Shown piece by piece: positions 17,928-26,613 of a stretch of 64,000 nt of DNA. Source of the DNA: Fimbriimonas planktonicus (GTDB lineage Bacteria; Armatimonadota; Fimbriimonadia; Fimbriimonadales; Fimbriimonadaceae); the NCBI GenBank assembly GCA_965234685.1, contig OZ248539.1, positions 1 to 64,000 on the forward strand, written 5' to 3'. Below the pieces are notes generated by a model that was not told the origin of the DNA, searched no databases, and saw only the letters and a list, made by a program, of their open reading frames with translations. Numbering within the stretch: position 1 is the stretch's first letter; each line of letters begins with the position of its first letter. The position numbers were made by a program, and so were the translations under genes.

Positions 17928-19239
17928 GCGCGTCGTCGAAGCCGTATCCACTTTCGCCGTGGATTCGGGAGTCGAGACCGTCGTTTTCACAGGCTTCCGA
18001 AACGCGGAGACCAATGGTTGCATCCACGAGTTTCCCGAGGATGAGCGAGGCGACGAACACGAAGAGACCGACGCCACCAACGGCAGCCAGCTGCTTCATG
18101 ATGAGGCTCATTCGGCCGGTTTCGAGCAACGGCTCGACCATGGCCTTGTTAACCACGGGCGATGCAAAGACGCCAGTAAGGACTGCACCAAGCAGACCAC
18201 CGATGCCGTGGATGCCGACAACGTCAAGCGCGTCATCGTAGCCGAGCTTGTGCTTGAGCTGAATGCCGAAGAAGCAAACAACGCCGGCAAGAACACCCAT
18301 GATGATGGATGAAGTGACGTCAACGAATCCCGCGGCAGGCGTGATAACAACGAGGCCAGCGACGAGACCTGAAGCGCCACCGATCGCGGTGCTCTTTCCG
18401 GTCTTCATTCGCTCGGCGACGAGCCAAGCGACCATTCCTGCGGCTGCGGCAAGGTGAGTGACGAGGAACGCCTGAACGGCGATGTCGTTCATCGCGAGGG
18501 CAGATCCAGCGTTGAAGCCGAACCAACCGAACCAGAGGAGTCCTGCTCCAAGCAGGGTCAGCGTGATGTTGTTTGGCGGTGGAGTCAGCGACTTTCGCTG
18601 ACCGATGATGAGAACGAGGGCGAGAGCCGAAACTCCGCTTGCGAGGTGAACGACCGTTCCGCCTGCAAAGTCGAGGGCGCCCATCTTGAAGAGCCAGCCG
18701 TCAGCATTCCAAACCCAACATGCGATGGGCGAGTAAACGAAGATGCTCCAAAGGATCATGAACACCAGATAGCCGCGGAACCGAGCGCGCTCGGCAATCG
18801 CTCCCGAAATGAGGGCAGGTGTGATGATGGCGAACTTCATCTGGAACAGCATGAAGAGGGCAGCAGGAATGGTCTGCGTGCCGTACGGTGTGGTGACGGA
18901 CACGTTTTGTCCCATCACATAGTCGAATCCGCCGATGAATCCGTTCGGGGCTTTGCCAAAGGCAAGTGAGTAGCCGATGACGACCCAGATGATGCTGACG
19001 ACACCCATCATGAGGAAACTCATGAGCATCGTGTTCAACACGTTCTTTTTGTGGACCAATCCACCGTAGAACAAAGCGAGCGCGGGAGTCATGAGAAGCA
19101 CCAGCGCCGTGCTGATGATCATGAAGGCGCTATCTGCCTTGTCGATGGCGGGAGGTGCTGCTGCAGCAGCATCCTGGGCGAATGCGAGGGTTGACGCGAT
19201 AGAAAGTAAGCTAATTAAGGCAGGTTTGAAAGCCCGCAT
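17911..19239 (-). CDS. amt: Ammonium transporter Amt
   Basis: Ammonium channel of the Amt/Rh family in the inner membrane. A signal peptide (cleavage near AFAQ, residue 22) is followed by eleven hydrophobic segments. Recognisable motifs include FYGGLVHKKNVLNTMLMSF near the start, the NADGWLFKMGALDFAGGTVVHLASG segment read in parts, GWFGFNAGSAL and VGIHGIGGLLGAVLTGVFA. Upstream is a strong Shine-Dalgarno AGGAGG, 5 bases before the ATG. No glnK/glnB gene adjoins, so PII control, if any, is encoded elsewhere. The gene ends 17 bases inside lspA with its own terminator there. Confidence 0.95.
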   Translation of the reverse strand: MRAFKPALISLLSIASTLAFAQDAAAAAPPAIDKADSAFMIISTALVLLMTPALALFYGGLVHKKNVLNTMLMSFLMMGVVSIIWVVIGYSLAFGKAPNGFIGGFDYVMGQNVSVTTPYGTQTIPAALFMLFQMKFAIITPALISGAIAERARFRGYLVFMILWSIFVYSPIACWVWNADGWLFKMGALDFAGGTVVHLASGVSALALVLIIGQRKSLTPPPNNITLTLLGAGLLWFGWFGFNAGSALAMNDIAVQAFLVTHLAAAAGMVAWLVAERMKTGKSTAIGGASGLVAGLVVITPAAGFVDVTSSIIMGVLAGVVCFFGIQLKHKLGYDDALDVVGIHGIGGLLGAVLTGVFASPVVNKAMVEPLLETGRMSLIMKQLAAVGGVGLFVFVASLILGKLVDATIGLRVSEACENDGLDSRIHGESGYGFDDALTATS

Positions 19240-19302
19240 TGAATCCTCCTGATTTCCACGCCTTTGGGGAATGCGGGATTATACGACGAAAGTTTCGAAT
19301 TG

Positions 19303-19758
19303 TTAAAACTTTGTCTTCGAATCGATGGTTACCCGGCAAATTCGCCAGTCTTCGAGCACTTCGGCACCTTGGGAACGATAGAAATCGATCGCGGATTGGT
19401 TCCAATCGAGCACTGACCACTCCACTCGACCGTAGTTTTTCTGCTCAGCACGTTGAAATAGATCGTGCAGAAGGGCCTTGCCGATGCCGTTTCCGCGATG
19501 ACTCGGGGACACGTACAGGTCTTCCAGATAGATGCCGGGTTTGGTGCGGAAGGTGCTGTAGTTGGTGAACCACAGGGTGTAGCCGATGATTGCGTCGCCG
19601 TCCACTGCGACGGTGCTTTGGAATGCTGTCTCGAAGTCTCGCTCTAGCTGCTCCAGTGAGCCGTCGACTTTGTGAAGGAGCTTCTCGTAGTCGGCGAGCT
19701 CAAGGATGAGCTCCCAAATTCGAGGCAGGTCTTGACGGGTGGCGGGTCGGATGGTCAT
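19303..19758 (-). CDS. GNAT N-acetyltransferase, diamine acetyltransferase-like
   Basis: A 151-residue acetyl-CoA-dependent N-acetyltransferase. The acetyl-CoA loop is RGNGIGKALL, preceded by the strand IYLEDLYVSPSHR; the C-terminal part has WNQSAIDFYRSQGAEVL. The N-terminal MTIRPATRQDLPRIWELI and ELADYEKL resemble spermidine/thialysine acetyltransferases (SAT family), so a small amine is a plausible substrate. It is transcribed in the same direction as pheA, with a large inverted repeat between them. Confidence 0.85.
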   Translation of the reverse strand: MTIRPATRQDLPRIWELILELADYEKLLHKVDGSLEQLERDFETAFQSTVAVDGDAIIGYTLWFTNYSTFRTKPGIYLEDLYVSPSHRGNGIGKALLHDLFQRAEQKNYGRVEWSVLDWNQSAIDFYRSQGAEVLEDWRICRVTIDSKTKF

Positions 19759-19788
19759 GGAGTTAAGAGCACTTTGGCCGGCTCAGGA

Positions 19789-19827
19789 AGTTATCGCTCA
19801 AAAATCGGCGTTTTTTGAGCGATAACT
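19789..19827. repeat. 16-bp perfect inverted repeat between pheA and the GNAT gene
   Basis: AGTTATCGCTCAAAAA (19789-19804) pairs perfectly with TTTTTGAGCGATAACT (19812-19827) around a 7-base loop. It lies 14 bases past the pheA stop and 30 bases before the GNAT start. The A/T run inside the stem next to the loop is unlike a standard terminator, but the position suits termination of pheA; an operator or small mobile repeat are alternatives. Confidence 0.7.
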
Positions 19828-19841
19828 GCCCGAAGAATCGC

Positions 19842-20936
19842 TCACACGTCGAGCGGGTCTCGCCGGGGGTAGCTTCCGAGGACGGTGGTTTCGAGGGTGA
19901 ACTCCCGAAGTTGCTCCAGGCCGGTCTTCAGGGTTTCGTCGTTTCGGTGGCCATCGCAGTCGACATAGAACATGTACTCGAAGGTCGCGCGTTGGGCGGG
20001 GCGGCTCTCGATCATGGTCAGGTTGACCCCGTGCGATTCCAGGACGGAGAGCGCTTTGACCAGTTCACCCGGGCGATTGCGGATGTTGAACATCACGCTC
20101 GTTTTATCGCGACCCGTACGGGCGGGTTCGTTGTAGCCCAGCACGATGAAGCGAGTTCGATTGGCCGGGTTGTCCTCAATGTGCTCGACCAGGATGGGAA
20201 TGCCGATGGTCTCGGCGGCAAGGGCATTGCAAATGGCGGCGCCTTTCGGATCTTCAAGGGCTTTCTGAGCGGCGCGGGCGGTGGGGGCGGTTTCGATGAT
20301 TTCCGCGTTTGGAATGTTTCCTTTGAGCCAGCGTTTGCACTGCATGAACGGCTGACCGAAAGCGTAAACGCGTTCGATCTCGCCCAAACTCGTGGCCGTG
20401 GAGACCAAATGGTGGTGGATCGGAATGTACATTTCCGCGCAAATCTTGACGTTGGTTTGAGGGAATTGGTCTAGGGTTTCGGGAACGATGCCTGCGACGG
20501 CGTTTTCGATCGGTACGACGCCGTAGTCTGCTGTTCCATGTTCAACGGCCTGGAACACGTCAGGGATGTTCTCCTGAGGAACGAACTCGCTGCTGTTGCC
20601 GAAGGTCTGGATCGATGCCAGGTGGGTGAATGTGCCCGCCGGTCCCCAGTACGCGACGCTCAGCGGCTTTTCGGCAGCCCGGGCGGCGCTGATGATTTCG
20701 CGAAAAACGCTGGCGAGTTGTCGCCCGGACATGGGGCCCGAATTGATGTCGGTCAGCTTCTCGTAAATCGCCCGCTCGCGCTCGGGGGTGAAGAACGGCT
20801 TCCCATCTCGCCCTTTGATCAGCCCGACTTCTTGGGCAAGGCCGACGCGGTAATTCAGGAGCCGAACAAGCTCACGGTCAACGGCGTCGATATCGATGCG
20901 GATCTCATCAAGGGTGCGATTAGGGACTTCCGGCAT
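19842..20936 (-). CDS. pheA: Bifunctional chorismate mutase / prephenate dehydratase
   Basis: Makes phenylpyruvate from chorismate in two steps. Residues about 8-90 are an AroQ-type chorismate mutase (LDEIRIDIDAVDRELVRLLN, then FFTPERERAIYEKL). The dehydratase domain begins at VAYWGPAGTFTHLAS and contains NRTRFIVLG, the TRF motif. A C-terminal ACT domain has RPGELVKALSVLESHGVNLT and ESRP, the phenylalanine-binding elements, so feedback inhibition is expected. A CATAAT hexamer lies 12 bases upstream of the ATG. Length 364 is typical. Confidence 0.95.
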   Translation of the reverse strand: MPEVPNRTLDEIRIDIDAVDRELVRLLNYRVGLAQEVGLIKGRDGKPFFTPERERAIYEKLTDINSGPMSGRQLASVFREIISAARAAEKPLSVAYWGPAGTFTHLASIQTFGNSSEFVPQENIPDVFQAVEHGTADYGVVPIENAVAGIVPETLDQFPQTNVKICAEMYIPIHHHLVSTATSLGEIERVYAFGQPFMQCKRWLKGNIPNAEIIETAPTARAAQKALEDPKGAAICNALAAETIGIPILVEHIEDNPANRTRFIVLGYNEPARTGRDKTSVMFNIRNRPGELVKALSVLESHGVNLTMIESRPAQRATFEYMFYVDCDGHRNDETLKTGLEQLREFTLETTVLGSYPRRDPLDV

Positions 20937-21012
20937 GGCCTAGCATGGATTATGAGTCCTTTTGGCAACGGTCGCTTTCGGCTTCGCGGATACAATGATG
21001 TAAGGAACGGCA

Positions 21013-21906
21013 TTGGAAGACGCAATACGGCAGATTTCGTCCATACGCAACCTTTCCGTGTACGAGATTCTGATTCAGCTCGTCGATATCGGGCTGGTTG
21101 CCTTCCTACTGTATCGTCTCCTGCTCCTAGTTCGAGGCACCCGGGCTTGGCGAATTCTGATCGGAGTCTTTGCGTTCCTCATCGTGCTCTTCGTTGCCGA
21201 TCGTCTGGAGTTGCACACGCTTCACTGGATTCTCGACAAAGCCACCATTCTCGGCCCGGTCGCATTGGTCATTCTGTTCTTGCCGGAGCTTCGCCAAGCC
21301 ATTGAAGGCTTTGGCAAAATCAGTCCGCTTGGCATTCTTGAACTCGGAGCGCACGAAGATCACCTGCAAGCGAAGACGATTGAAGAGATCGTCAGCGCAA
21401 TTTCGGAATTGCAGCAAGAAAGCGTTGGCGCGCTGATCGTGATTGAGAAAGCGGCGAAGCTGGACGAAATTGCTTCAAATGGTGTGATGCTCAACGCCGA
21501 AGTGAGCGGGTCGCTGCTTGGATCCATTTTTTACGGCGAGAATCCACTTCACGATGGCGCGGTGATCATTCGCGGCGATCGGGTTGTGGCGGCGGCATGT
21601 CGCTTGCCGCTCAGCGATTCGACCCACCTTGACACGCACGTACACATGCGCCACCGGGCAGCCGTGGGAATTAGTGAAGCAACTGACGTTGTCGTCGTCG
21701 TCGTTTCGGAAGAACGGGGAACCATCAGTGTCGCGCAAGAAGGCGCCTTAATGCGACTCGGCAGTTCGAACGAGCTCCGCGAATTGTTAAATCGTGAACT
21801 TCGGCAAATGCCCGCCTCTACTCCACACGTGCGCAAAGGACGTCGAGCGGCCAAGGATCTACCGGAACTGGAAGCGGTTAAAGCACCAGCCGAGGTGAAG
21901 GATTGA
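21013..21906 (+). CDS. cdaA: Diadenylate cyclase CdaA
   Basis: Makes the second messenger c-di-AMP from two ATP. Three N-terminal membrane helices (about residues 15-90) precede the DAC domain with its two catalytic motifs, DGA (181-183) and RHRAA (213-217). A TTG start is chosen because it has AAGGAA upstream and a TACAAT hexamer at 20991-20996. The TGA stop overlaps the TTG start of cdaR. The cdaA-cdaR pair is conserved in Firmicutes and relatives; glmM, the usual third gene, is not here. Confidence 0.95.
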   Translation: MEDAIRQISSIRNLSVYEILIQLVDIGLVAFLLYRLLLLVRGTRAWRILIGVFAFLIVLFVADRLELHTLHWILDKATILGPVALVILFLPELRQAIEGFGKISPLGILELGAHEDHLQAKTIEEIVSAISELQQESVGALIVIEKAAKLDEIASNGVMLNAEVSGSLLGSIFYGENPLHDGAVIIRGDRVVAAACRLPLSDSTHLDTHVHMRHRAAVGISEATDVVVVVVSEERGTISVAQEGALMRLGSSNELRELLNRELRQMPASTPHVRKGRRAAKDLPELEAVKAPAEVKD

Positions 21907-22934
21907 GAAGCATCAATTGGCCTGTTCTCATCGCCTCGATTGCGCTGTCGTTCACGCTTTGGTTTGTCGTTTCGGCGCAGAACCGCAGCATCAACTACGT
22001 TCAGCTTGAGGTCCAAATTGACGGCCTCGATCAAGATTTGGTGTACGTGAAGGACAAGCCTCGAAGTATCAGCGTGATGGTGCGCGGCAATCCCGCGGGC
22101 ATTCGAGGTTTGGTGGATGACAATGCTCGCGCGGTGGTTCAACTGGACCAAGCGAAGATGGGTGTTTCCAGCTACTCGGTAAGGGTCGTCCCGGACCGCC
22201 TTCGGCAACTCCTTGTCGACCAGAATCCGACGGTTTCGATTGAGCTCGAGCCGATCGAAACGCGAGAAGTAACCGTTTCGGTTGAGACAAGCGGAAAGCT
22301 CTCTGATAACCGGTACGTGCTTGAAGACATCCTTTCGACCCCGAGCAAAGTCGAGGTCCGGGGTCCGAAATCGCAGATCAAAGATGCCACTCGGGTCATG
22401 GCGGTGATCGACTTGACGTCCGTTGAACCGAACCGGGCTATTCCGTACACGGTGAATGTGCAGATTCAGAATGCAGCGGGCGCGAACATTGAGTACGCCC
22501 TCGCAACGCCGAGCACGGTTTCGATCACCCCAACCTTTGCCCCGGCTCCCATTGAGTTTCCGGCGTTCGTATCGCTCGATTTGAAGAGCGTTAAGGCGGC
22601 GGATGGATTTGAGATTGTTGGTTACACGACTCAGCCCGAGCAAGTCACCGTTTACGGAACGAGCCTCAACGTCGCCCGGGTCGGAACGGTTCGAACGGCA
22701 CCGATCTTGGCCTCGCAGATTCGCGAAACGCAGACCATCGAGGTTCCTCTTGTGACGCCGAGAGGCGTTAGCGTGCGGCCACGAACTGTCCGCGTGACAA
22801 TTGAGGTTCGGCCCAAAGCAGCCTTTGGCGTTCCCCCGGTACAACCTCCGGTAAGTAATGACGGAAATACGGCCGATCCGGGAACACGAGGCGGAACCGT
22901 TCCTGAGGCTCCTGTGCGAAACGTTCCAAATTGA
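21903..22934 (+). CDS. cdaR: CdaA regulator CdaR (YbbR-domain protein)
   Basis: Membrane-anchored extracytoplasmic regulator of CdaA. One N-terminal membrane helix (about 6-22) is followed by YbbR repeats: segments such as VQLDQAKMGVSSYSVRVVPD and VEVRGPKSQIKDATRVMAVI recur with about 80-residue spacing. It starts with TTG overlapping the cdaA stop. The last 25 residues are a low-complexity tail (PPVQPPVSNDGNTADPGTRG) that lies over the start of the next gene in another frame, a 77-base overlap. Confidence 0.9.
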   Translation: MRSINWPVLIASIALSFTLWFVVSAQNRSINYVQLEVQIDGLDQDLVYVKDKPRSISVMVRGNPAGIRGLVDDNARAVVQLDQAKMGVSSYSVRVVPDRLRQLLVDQNPTVSIELEPIETREVTVSVETSGKLSDNRYVLEDILSTPSKVEVRGPKSQIKDATRVMAVIDLTSVEPNRAIPYTVNVQIQNAAGANIEYALATPSTVSITPTFAPAPIEFPAFVSLDLKSVKAADGFEIVGYTTQPEQVTVYGTSLNVARVGTVRTAPILASQIRETQTIEVPLVTPRGVSVRPRTVRVTIEVRPKAAFGVPPVQPPVSNDGNTADPGTRGGTVPEAPVRNVPN

Positions 22935-23631
22935 TTTCAACCGCGCCTACGATGCGTTCTTTGGCGAGCCGTTGTTTGACCTGCGCAGGAAGTGGGCGAT
23001 GTTCGAAGGGCCACAGATTGTTTCTGCACTTCAGACAGTGCCTCTAGCCTTTGGTTGGGGAAATGCCGTCGGAATTGCGGGAGTTTGTACCGTGCCTTCC
23101 CGCCGAAGAGAGGGCCTTGCGGGTCGATTGCTCGAGCGCGTATTGCGCGAGAGTGAGCGTAACGGAGAAGGGGCTGCGTTGCTTTTCGCGCGCGATCTGG
23201 CGCTCTACGAACGGATGGGGTTTGTGCCGCTTGATCGAGTGATTCGCGCTCCGTTGCCACGAACCGCTTGGACGGAGAATCGACCCGTGCTTGGATTTGA
23301 AGAAATCCGAGCAAAGTACGACGCGTGGTCCAACGAACACCCAGACCGCCTGCGCCGGAACGACGCGCGATGGCGCTATTGGAACTGGCACTATCGAATC
23401 GGTGAAGGATTTGGTGATGGGTATCTCTGCGCCGAGCCGAACGGATTGCGAGAAGGAATCTGGACTCCAGGAGATCAGCCGCTACCATTCACGGATGGAA
23501 CCGAATGGTTCGGAACGACCCTCATGGCCGACCAACTCGGGTTCGTGTTTGAGAAGGCGACGGTCGAGCTGTATTTGATGGGGCACAACGTTCCGGGCGT
23601 ACCGCAGATGTTTTTGACCGATCAGTTTTGA
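22858..23631 (+). CDS. GNAT N-acetyltransferase, Eis-like
   Basis: A 257-residue acetyltransferase. The N-terminus MTEIRPIREHEAEPFLRLL is a typical GNAT first strand and helix, which supports the ATG at 22858 even though it overlaps cdaR by 77 bases. The acetyl-CoA motif is SRRREGLAGRLLERVL, followed by ALYERMGFVPLDR. The C-terminal 100 residues resemble the second domain of Eis-type proteins. The substrate is unknown. It ends 10 bases inside the convergent padR gene. Confidence 0.8.
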   Translation: MTEIRPIREHEAEPFLRLLCETFQIDFNRAYDAFFGEPLFDLRRKWAMFEGPQIVSALQTVPLAFGWGNAVGIAGVCTVPSRRREGLAGRLLERVLRESERNGEGAALLFARDLALYERMGFVPLDRVIRAPLPRTAWTENRPVLGFEEIRAKYDAWSNEHPDRLRRNDARWRYWNWHYRIGEGFGDGYLCAEPNGLREGIWTPGDQPLPFTDGTEWFGTTLMADQLGFVFEKATVELYLMGHNVPGVPQMFLTDQF

Positions 23632-24149
23632 TCAGTTTCGATCGCAGCGAGGACTTCCTTCAGCCAAGCGATTCGACTTTCGGTTTCTCTAACCGCGCCG
23701 AGCATGGCGAGCTCGCTGTACCGATCTCCCGCCTGCCTGTATCGCTGCACATCGGTCACGCAGCTGGTGAGCGTTGCGGATAACTTCTCGATCGCATCTC
23801 GGCAAAACGCCACTTGGTCATTTTTGTCGAGGAGCTTGAGGAAGTAAGTCCGTGATCGGAGGGAATCTAAGGTGGTCGCCCCAGCGGAGTCGGACAGAGG
23901 TGGCAGCACCCAGGTCCTAAGCGCCTCGAGCCCTGCCACGGAGATTGTGTAGCGCTTGTCCTCGCAACTGAGCAGCCCGGCTTCGGTGAGGCGACGCAAC
24001 AAGGGGTAAATCGAACCAGCGCCTGATCGGTAAGCGGAAGTCTGCGATGCCGAGAATTCGGTTACAACCGCGTGGGCCAAGCACGGTCCTCGCTTGTAGA
24101 TGACTCCCAGCGCAGTGAGTTCAAGCGTCGACAAAGCGCGATCAAGCAC
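23622..24149 (-). CDS. PadR family transcriptional regulator
   Basis: A 175-residue regulator with the PadR winged helix at residues 1-85 (LSTLELTALGVIYKRGP, then GAGSIYPLLRRLTEAGLLSC with the recognition region) and a C-terminal helical dimerisation domain (PadR C/Vir-like). GTG start at 24149; a CAAAAT hexamer ends 6 bases before it with TTGAAG 16 bases further up. It is divergent from a secreted HExxH protein and the 55 bases between them contain a perfect palindrome that is its likely operator. Confidence 0.88.
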   Translation of the reverse strand: MLDRALSTLELTALGVIYKRGPCLAHAVVTEFSASQTSAYRSGAGSIYPLLRRLTEAGLLSCEDKRYTISVAGLEALRTWVLPPLSDSAGATTLDSLRSRTYFLKLLDKNDQVAFCRDAIEKLSATLTSCVTDVQRYRQAGDRYSELAMLGAVRETESRIAWLKEVLAAIETDQN

Positions 24150-24189
24150 CCTTGCATTTTGCCCGGAACTTTCTTTCCTTCAAAAGGGT

Positions 24190-24206
24190 ATTTACGATTC
24201 GTAAAT
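24190..24206. promoter_or_regulatory. 17-bp palindromic operator between padR and the HExxH gene
   Basis: ATTTACGATTCGTAAAT is a perfect palindrome about a central T. It contains the TACGAT hexamer (24193-24198) that would be the -10 of the HExxH gene and reaches the first two bases of that gene's ATG (24205). A repressor bound here would block that promoter directly. It differs from the ATGT-N8-ACAT PadR consensus, so the binding protein is an inference. Confidence 0.65.
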
Positions 24207-25764
24207 GATCAGCATTGCTGCCGTCTCTGCGCTGCTTGTAACCCAGTCATCTTCGGTTCTGGAAATTGACCCCCTGTTGTTGGTTCAGGCGGCCGAGGTC
24301 TGGAGCGTGCTTGGACGGGACGCCAACTCGGTTTGGCCCGGATGGGACCCTCGGAAGACGCCGATCCTGATCTACTTCCCCGATAAGCAGGAGGTGCTGA
24401 TTAACCACCCCAAACCGCCCGAGGGGTTCTTGCCCTACACCGGCAAGGTGAGATCCCCAATCGGAAAGATCTACCTTCGGAACGGAAAGACGACTTTTAG
24501 CCTCGACGGACAAAACACGACCACGAAGATTGGCGGGATTCGCACGCTCGTGGTTGCCGACACGATGAGCACGCGGCGACAGATGATTGAGAGCGTCGCC
24601 GCCGAAGTGGTCGCACAGCCCGCGAGGGCGCCAAAACTCATCGCGGACAACTTGTTTGGGAGCCCCATTAACTCGATGACGGTGTTCGCTCATGAGGCAT
24701 TCCACGTGTATCAAGAGCGGCTCGCTCCAAAGAAGTCGGCGAATGAAGGTGCGCTCGTGCGGTATCCCAGCCTATCCGTGCCAAACAACGTTTGGTGGGG
24801 AATTGAAGCAGACGAACTTGCAGAAGCACTGAATGCAAGTTCCGCGGCGAAAGCGCGCGAGAGCGGAATTCGATGGCTCGCCGCGCGACAGGCGCGAAGA
24901 TCACAGCTTGCGAGTGAGCAACGTCAGTACGAAGACGCGGTTGAGTTCAGCGAAGGAACGGCGAAGTACGTCGAATACCGACTCTTGCAGCAGATGGTGT
25001 CCCACAGCCCATCGGCGGAAATGTGGCTGATTCAAGGGTTTCAGGGGTACGGATCTCAAGCTGAGGCTGCCCGAAACTCGCTGATCCGCAAAATGAGGGG
25101 GTTTATGAGTGGCTCGATCGGGGTGAACGGCGACTTGTACGGCGCATCGCCGGTGCGGTTCCGAATGTACTACTCCGGCATGGCCATCGGTGCGCTGTTG
25201 GATCGGCTTGGCACGAAGTGGCACTCGAAACTTTTGACCTCGGAAGAGTCGCTCACGACGCTGGCCACCGGTGCTCTTCGGCCATCGGATCGGGAACTTG
25301 CCGAAGCGCAAGCGGCACTCGAAAAAACGGAGCGATATGCCGCGTTGCTTCGGGAAAAAGAGCAACTGCAAGCAGACGGACGACGGCACATTGATTCGGA
25401 GCTGAGTCGATTTACAGAGGCAGCAGGAGAACTGATTCTCGACTACTCTGCTCTTCCGTCGGTAATGCCCGGTTTGACTTACACGCCATTCGGAGTGTTG
25501 AGCATCGATGCAAACCGGACGCTGTATCGACTCATCCCAATCCAAGGAACGATTGGTGCGATGAAGTTTAGCGAGGATTCTGCCCGACCGATTTTGCTCG
25601 ACACCTTGAACCGGCGGATTCATTTGCAATTGACCGGCAGTCCGGAATCTGTAAAGCCTGGCCCGATGCAGGAGCCGGAAGTTCGACTGCCGGGAGTGAC
25701 CCTCAATGACGTCAAGGGGGAAGTTTCCATCGAAGGTAAGCGTGTGGTCATCCGACTGAACTGA
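24205..25764 (+). CDS. Secreted HExxH-containing putative metalloprotease
   Basis: A 519-residue protein with a weak signal peptide (MISIAAVSALLVTQS). The middle holds HEAFH (H163, E164, H167) followed 83 residues later by SEGTAKY with E250, an arrangement like the zinc site of gluzincin peptidases. It has helical stretches rich in charge (about 350-400) and a beta-rich C-terminus. The presence of all three zinc ligands suggests real protease activity, but no named family is recognised. Expression is probably controlled by the divergent PadR regulator through the palindrome over its start. Confidence 0.65.
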   Translation: MISIAAVSALLVTQSSSVLEIDPLLLVQAAEVWSVLGRDANSVWPGWDPRKTPILIYFPDKQEVLINHPKPPEGFLPYTGKVRSPIGKIYLRNGKTTFSLDGQNTTTKIGGIRTLVVADTMSTRRQMIESVAAEVVAQPARAPKLIADNLFGSPINSMTVFAHEAFHVYQERLAPKKSANEGALVRYPSLSVPNNVWWGIEADELAEALNASSAAKARESGIRWLAARQARRSQLASEQRQYEDAVEFSEGTAKYVEYRLLQQMVSHSPSAEMWLIQGFQGYGSQAEAARNSLIRKMRGFMSGSIGVNGDLYGASPVRFRMYYSGMAIGALLDRLGTKWHSKLLTSEESLTTLATGALRPSDRELAEAQAALEKTERYAALLREKEQLQADGRRHIDSELSRFTEAAGELILDYSALPSVMPGLTYTPFGVLSIDANRTLYRLIPIQGTIGAMKFSEDSARPILLDTLNRRIHLQLTGSPESVKPGPMQEPEVRLPGVTLNDVKGEVSIEGKRVVIRLN

Positions 25765-25791
25765 GTAAGCGGCGCTTGCATTCGTTAGGAA

Positions 25792-25797
25792 TAGAAT
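25792..25797 (+). promoter_or_regulatory. Candidate -10 box of the alpha/beta hydrolase gene
   Basis: TAGAAT ends 7 bases before the GTG at 25805. No clear -35 is visible at normal spacing. The arrangement matches other near-leaderless genes in the window. Confidence 0.3.
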
Positions 25798-25804
25798 CGG
25801 AACT

Positions 25805-26611
25805 GTGTTCGTTGACGACCAGCTAGAGCAGTTTGAATCTGTGGGCGTTCCAGCTCTCCTCGAAGGGGCAGCTGTTCGCATCGTGGAGTCGGCCGAGGCG
25901 AATGTTTGGGCTGCTTCTTGGGGTGAAGGGCCGGCCGTGGTTTTACTTCACGGAGGGCTCGGACACAGCGGGAATTGGGGATATCAGGTTCCTGTCTTGC
26001 TAGAGTCGGGATATCGAGTCATCACAATCGATACTCGAGGCCACGGTCGTAGCACGATGGATGAGCGACCGTTAACCTATCACTTGCTTGCAAAGGACGT
26101 CCTCGCGGTTCTCGACGAGTTGAACGTTGATCGCGCTGCTCTAGTGGGTTGGAGTGACGGTGCTTGCACGGCACTGGTGCTTGCGCAGATGCATCCGGGG
26201 CGAGTCCAAGGGGTCTTCTTCTTTGCATGCAACATGGATCCGAGCGGAACGATCGAATTGACCGAATTCGGACCGGCGTTACAGCGGTGCTTTGCGCGGC
26301 ATCAATCGGACTTCGCGGCGCTTTCTCCAAATCCGGAAGGTTGGGAAGCGCTGAACGACGCGACCGGGCTCATGCAAAAGACCGAGCCGAACTTCAGCGC
26401 AGCCGAACTGAACGCGATTACGGCGCGGGTGACGGTAGTGCTTGGCGAGAATGACGAGTTCATCAAGCGTGAGCACATGGAGTATCTCCACCGGGAGTTG
26501 CCGAGCAGCGAACTGATCATCCTGCCGCACGTGAGCCACTTTGCGCCGTGGCAGCGTCCGGAAGCGTTCAACCAGACGCTGCTGCAGTTCTTGAAGAACG
26601 GCCGTAGCTAG
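25805..26611 (+). CDS. Alpha/beta hydrolase
   Basis: A 268-residue hydrolase with a complete triad: oxyanion region LLHGGLGHSGNWG, nucleophile elbow GWSDGA, acid in LGENDEF and histidine in LPHVSHFAPW. The TRGHGRS segment after strand 4 is typical of esterases and epoxide-hydrolase relatives. GTG start. No signal peptide, so cytosolic. The substrate cannot be told from sequence; neighbours are a secreted putative protease and a CHAP-like protein. Confidence 0.88.
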   Translation: MFVDDQLEQFESVGVPALLEGAAVRIVESAEANVWAASWGEGPAVVLLHGGLGHSGNWGYQVPVLLESGYRVITIDTRGHGRSTMDERPLTYHLLAKDVLAVLDELNVDRAALVGWSDGACTALVLAQMHPGRVQGVFFFACNMDPSGTIELTEFGPALQRCFARHQSDFAALSPNPEGWEALNDATGLMQKTEPNFSAAELNAITARVTVVLGENDEFIKREHMEYLHRELPSSELIILPHVSHFAPWQRPEAFNQTLLQFLKNGRS

Positions 26612-26613
26612 GC

